Source: Hydractinia symbiolongicarpus (Eukaryota; Cnidaria; Hydrozoa; Anthoathecata; Hydractiniidae). From it: a stretch of DNA of 60,000 nucleotides. A program made the position numbers and the translations under genes. Below the pieces are notes generated by a model that worked only from the letters and a program-made list of their open reading frames with translations, did not search any database and had not been told where the DNA came from. The DNA lies in assembly GCF_029227915.1 (NCBI RefSeq), contig NC_079878.1, positions 26,563,501 to 26,623,500 of the forward strand, written 5' to 3'. Below, one piece after another: positions 58,181-60,000 of the stretch (within the stretch, counting starts at the first letter, position 1; each line of letters starts with the position of its first letter).

Positions 58181-60000
58181 AATGTCAACCAATTTAAAGA
58201 AATCCTCACAAGAGTTATTTCCCCGCCATTTTTCTTTAGGTTTTTCATTTAAAGATTTAAAATATGACCGAAATAATTCACCGAAATTTAGTTTTTCAGG
58301 TACAATACCAGTCCTGTATAAGTAACAGAAAAAATAAATATAAAATAAAAAAAATATTTCATCAAATGATACATAGTTTACAAGTCGTGAAAACATTCCT
58401 TTACAACACAGCAACGCCACCATATTGCGTAATGTTGAGGTGGCAACGATATATAGAACATCAAGTTTCCAAAATATTTAACTACATATATAGAAGGCAT
58501 AATCTTCCATTACATACATATTTTCAACATAGATGGTATTAGCGAAGAAAAAAATTGCTATCTCGTAAGCTTCACAGTACCATACTTATAAAAACAGACA
58601 TGGAATGAAAAAGGAAAATCCGTTGAAACATGAGACACCAGGGAATACTTCTGCTGATAAAATATGACCACATAGCAAGCATTGTACCAAATTTTATTAA
58701 CAAAATATTTAACAGTTCAATATTTTCACGTGTAATAATAGCCTAAAGCTAAATTTGAAGTGATGGTGGATAATAAAAAGTTAAAAAAAGCAATCTAATT
58801 ATTATATCTTCCTTTTTGAAAAAAACCATAAAATAATATATTACATTGCAATAAAACAGTAAATTTCACTCGGCGTAAATAACCACAAAGATCGAGTTAT
58901 TAGAAATATGACAGGCGATATTAGAAAGGTGTACATTTTAAAAGCTACTTTATGTAAAGTTACCTTCAGAGAATATTTTCGTGGTATCTTGATTTCGTGG
59001 ATGGAAGAAGGTTTAGAAGGCAAAAAGAATCTACAATAATATATAAGAAAGAATACTTTGACATTTTTCAAGAACATGGAACAACCAGCTCGCAAATTTC
59101 ATCCCCCAGATTTTATATTTTTCTTCAGTTAACTCAGTTAATTTTAGTGGTAATCCAATTTTTCGCCAAACGCGCATTTCTGGTGTTTTAAAAGATATTT
59201 ATTATGGCGTGTTAAGTCCGCAATATCTTATTTCTGTAAAAAGTTTTTTCCTTAAAGTAAGAATGTGATTAAACAGAAGAACGCAACTCAGTACTTGTGG
59301 TAAAATGTTGGCGATCAGAAATTGAAAGCCATTTTTTCTTTTTTTTCAATGTCACAAAAATACAGCGCAAAGTGAAATAATGTGAAACTACAAATAGTTC
59401 GTCACGCATGCGTAAAGCTGAAGACAGTATTGGTACAGACCTGTTGTTTGAATTTATTGTTTGTTCGAACACTGCGGATAGATAGCATTACGTAAAGAAA
59501 ATATTCGGGTACAGGCTAGCTAGAAAGATCGAGAGCACAATGTAATGAACTAAAGTAATAAGTGAAAACATGTTTAACTTTTAAGGTCGCCATTTTGATT
59601 CGCTTTTTTTTGTTCACACAATTGCAGCATGAAATATCATTTACTTTTTGTGTCAAAGCGGAACCATTCCGTTTCGTATATCGGATATGTTTGGGTTAGT
59701 ATGAACAGATACTCTACCAGTTAAGAAATACGAAACGATCTCTATCCACAAAGTGTGAAGATGGCCCAAAATAAAGTAAAATATCAAAGAATAAAAGAAA
59801 AAAAAAGAAAAAAGCAGGAGTACTTCCATATATTATCACAACCTTCCATGGCTTCACATTAATTTCCTATGTGTCGGCTGCTTATTTCGCTCCCGGAATC
59901 TTTTTAGGTCTCTCCTTGAAAAACGACCGACGTTAAAATGGACCGGAGATAGCATATATCCAGCGAAATAAGGGCAGACAAAACACGGTCAAGTAAACAT
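58181..60000. other. No gene seen
   Basis: AT-rich sequence with several short ORFs (58178-58423, 58264-58542, 58841-59095, 59269-59472), none with a recognisable domain. Confidence 0.4.

Noticed and set aside
58178-58423. 81-codon minus-strand ORF possibly from a retroelement
   Set aside because: No reverse transcriptase or other motif could be identified; it borders a SINE, but that proves nothing.

Overview
The window is animal nuclear DNA. It is AT-rich (roughly two thirds A+T by eye), has spliced genes with GT-AG introns, and carries many LINE, SINE and MITE-like repeats. The gene families (mGluR-like class C receptors, DDHD phospholipase, DPP4-type peptidase) and the repeat types suggest an early-branching metazoan, most likely a cnidarian. 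That placement is inference; no species marker was seen.

Layout. 1-1720: 3' parts of two copies of one non-LTR retrotransposon; the second carries a nested 117-bp DNA transposon. 2480-19918: a minus-strand cluster of class C GPCR genes. Two are intact and intronless in their coding part (2480-5332 and 17039-19918). Between them lie a decayed remnant (7301-7560), a recent partial copy split by a retroelement (9590-10487), a 66-bp tandem array (11857-12915) and MITE-like repeats. 20000-24370: repeats only. 24370-31335 (+): nine 3' exons of a DDHD1-like phospholipase A1; its 5' exons were not found. 33692-50028 (-): a complete dipeptidyl peptidase 4-like gene. I joined its exons by splice sites and phase into an 836-residue type II membrane serine peptidase. 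52600-54395 (-): a possible three-exon gene for a 97-residue single-pass membrane protein. The rest to 60000 holds tRNA-type SINEs and no gene I can support.

The best observations are: (a) two adjacent 104-nt exons of equal phase in the DPP4-like gene that encode alternative versions of the same catalytic-domain segment, and so should be mutually exclusive; (b) a 49-bp tandem duplication that gives four consecutive copies of one splice donor exactly at the double-glutamate motif of the same gene; (c) a 211-bp tract identical between two otherwise diverged receptor genes, which looks like gene conversion; (d) the small three-exon gene, too short per exon to appear as a long ORF.

The receptors would sense extracellular small molecules, the phospholipase works on intracellular phospholipid, and the peptidase trims peptides at the cell surface. 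The sequence does not show that the three act in one pathway.
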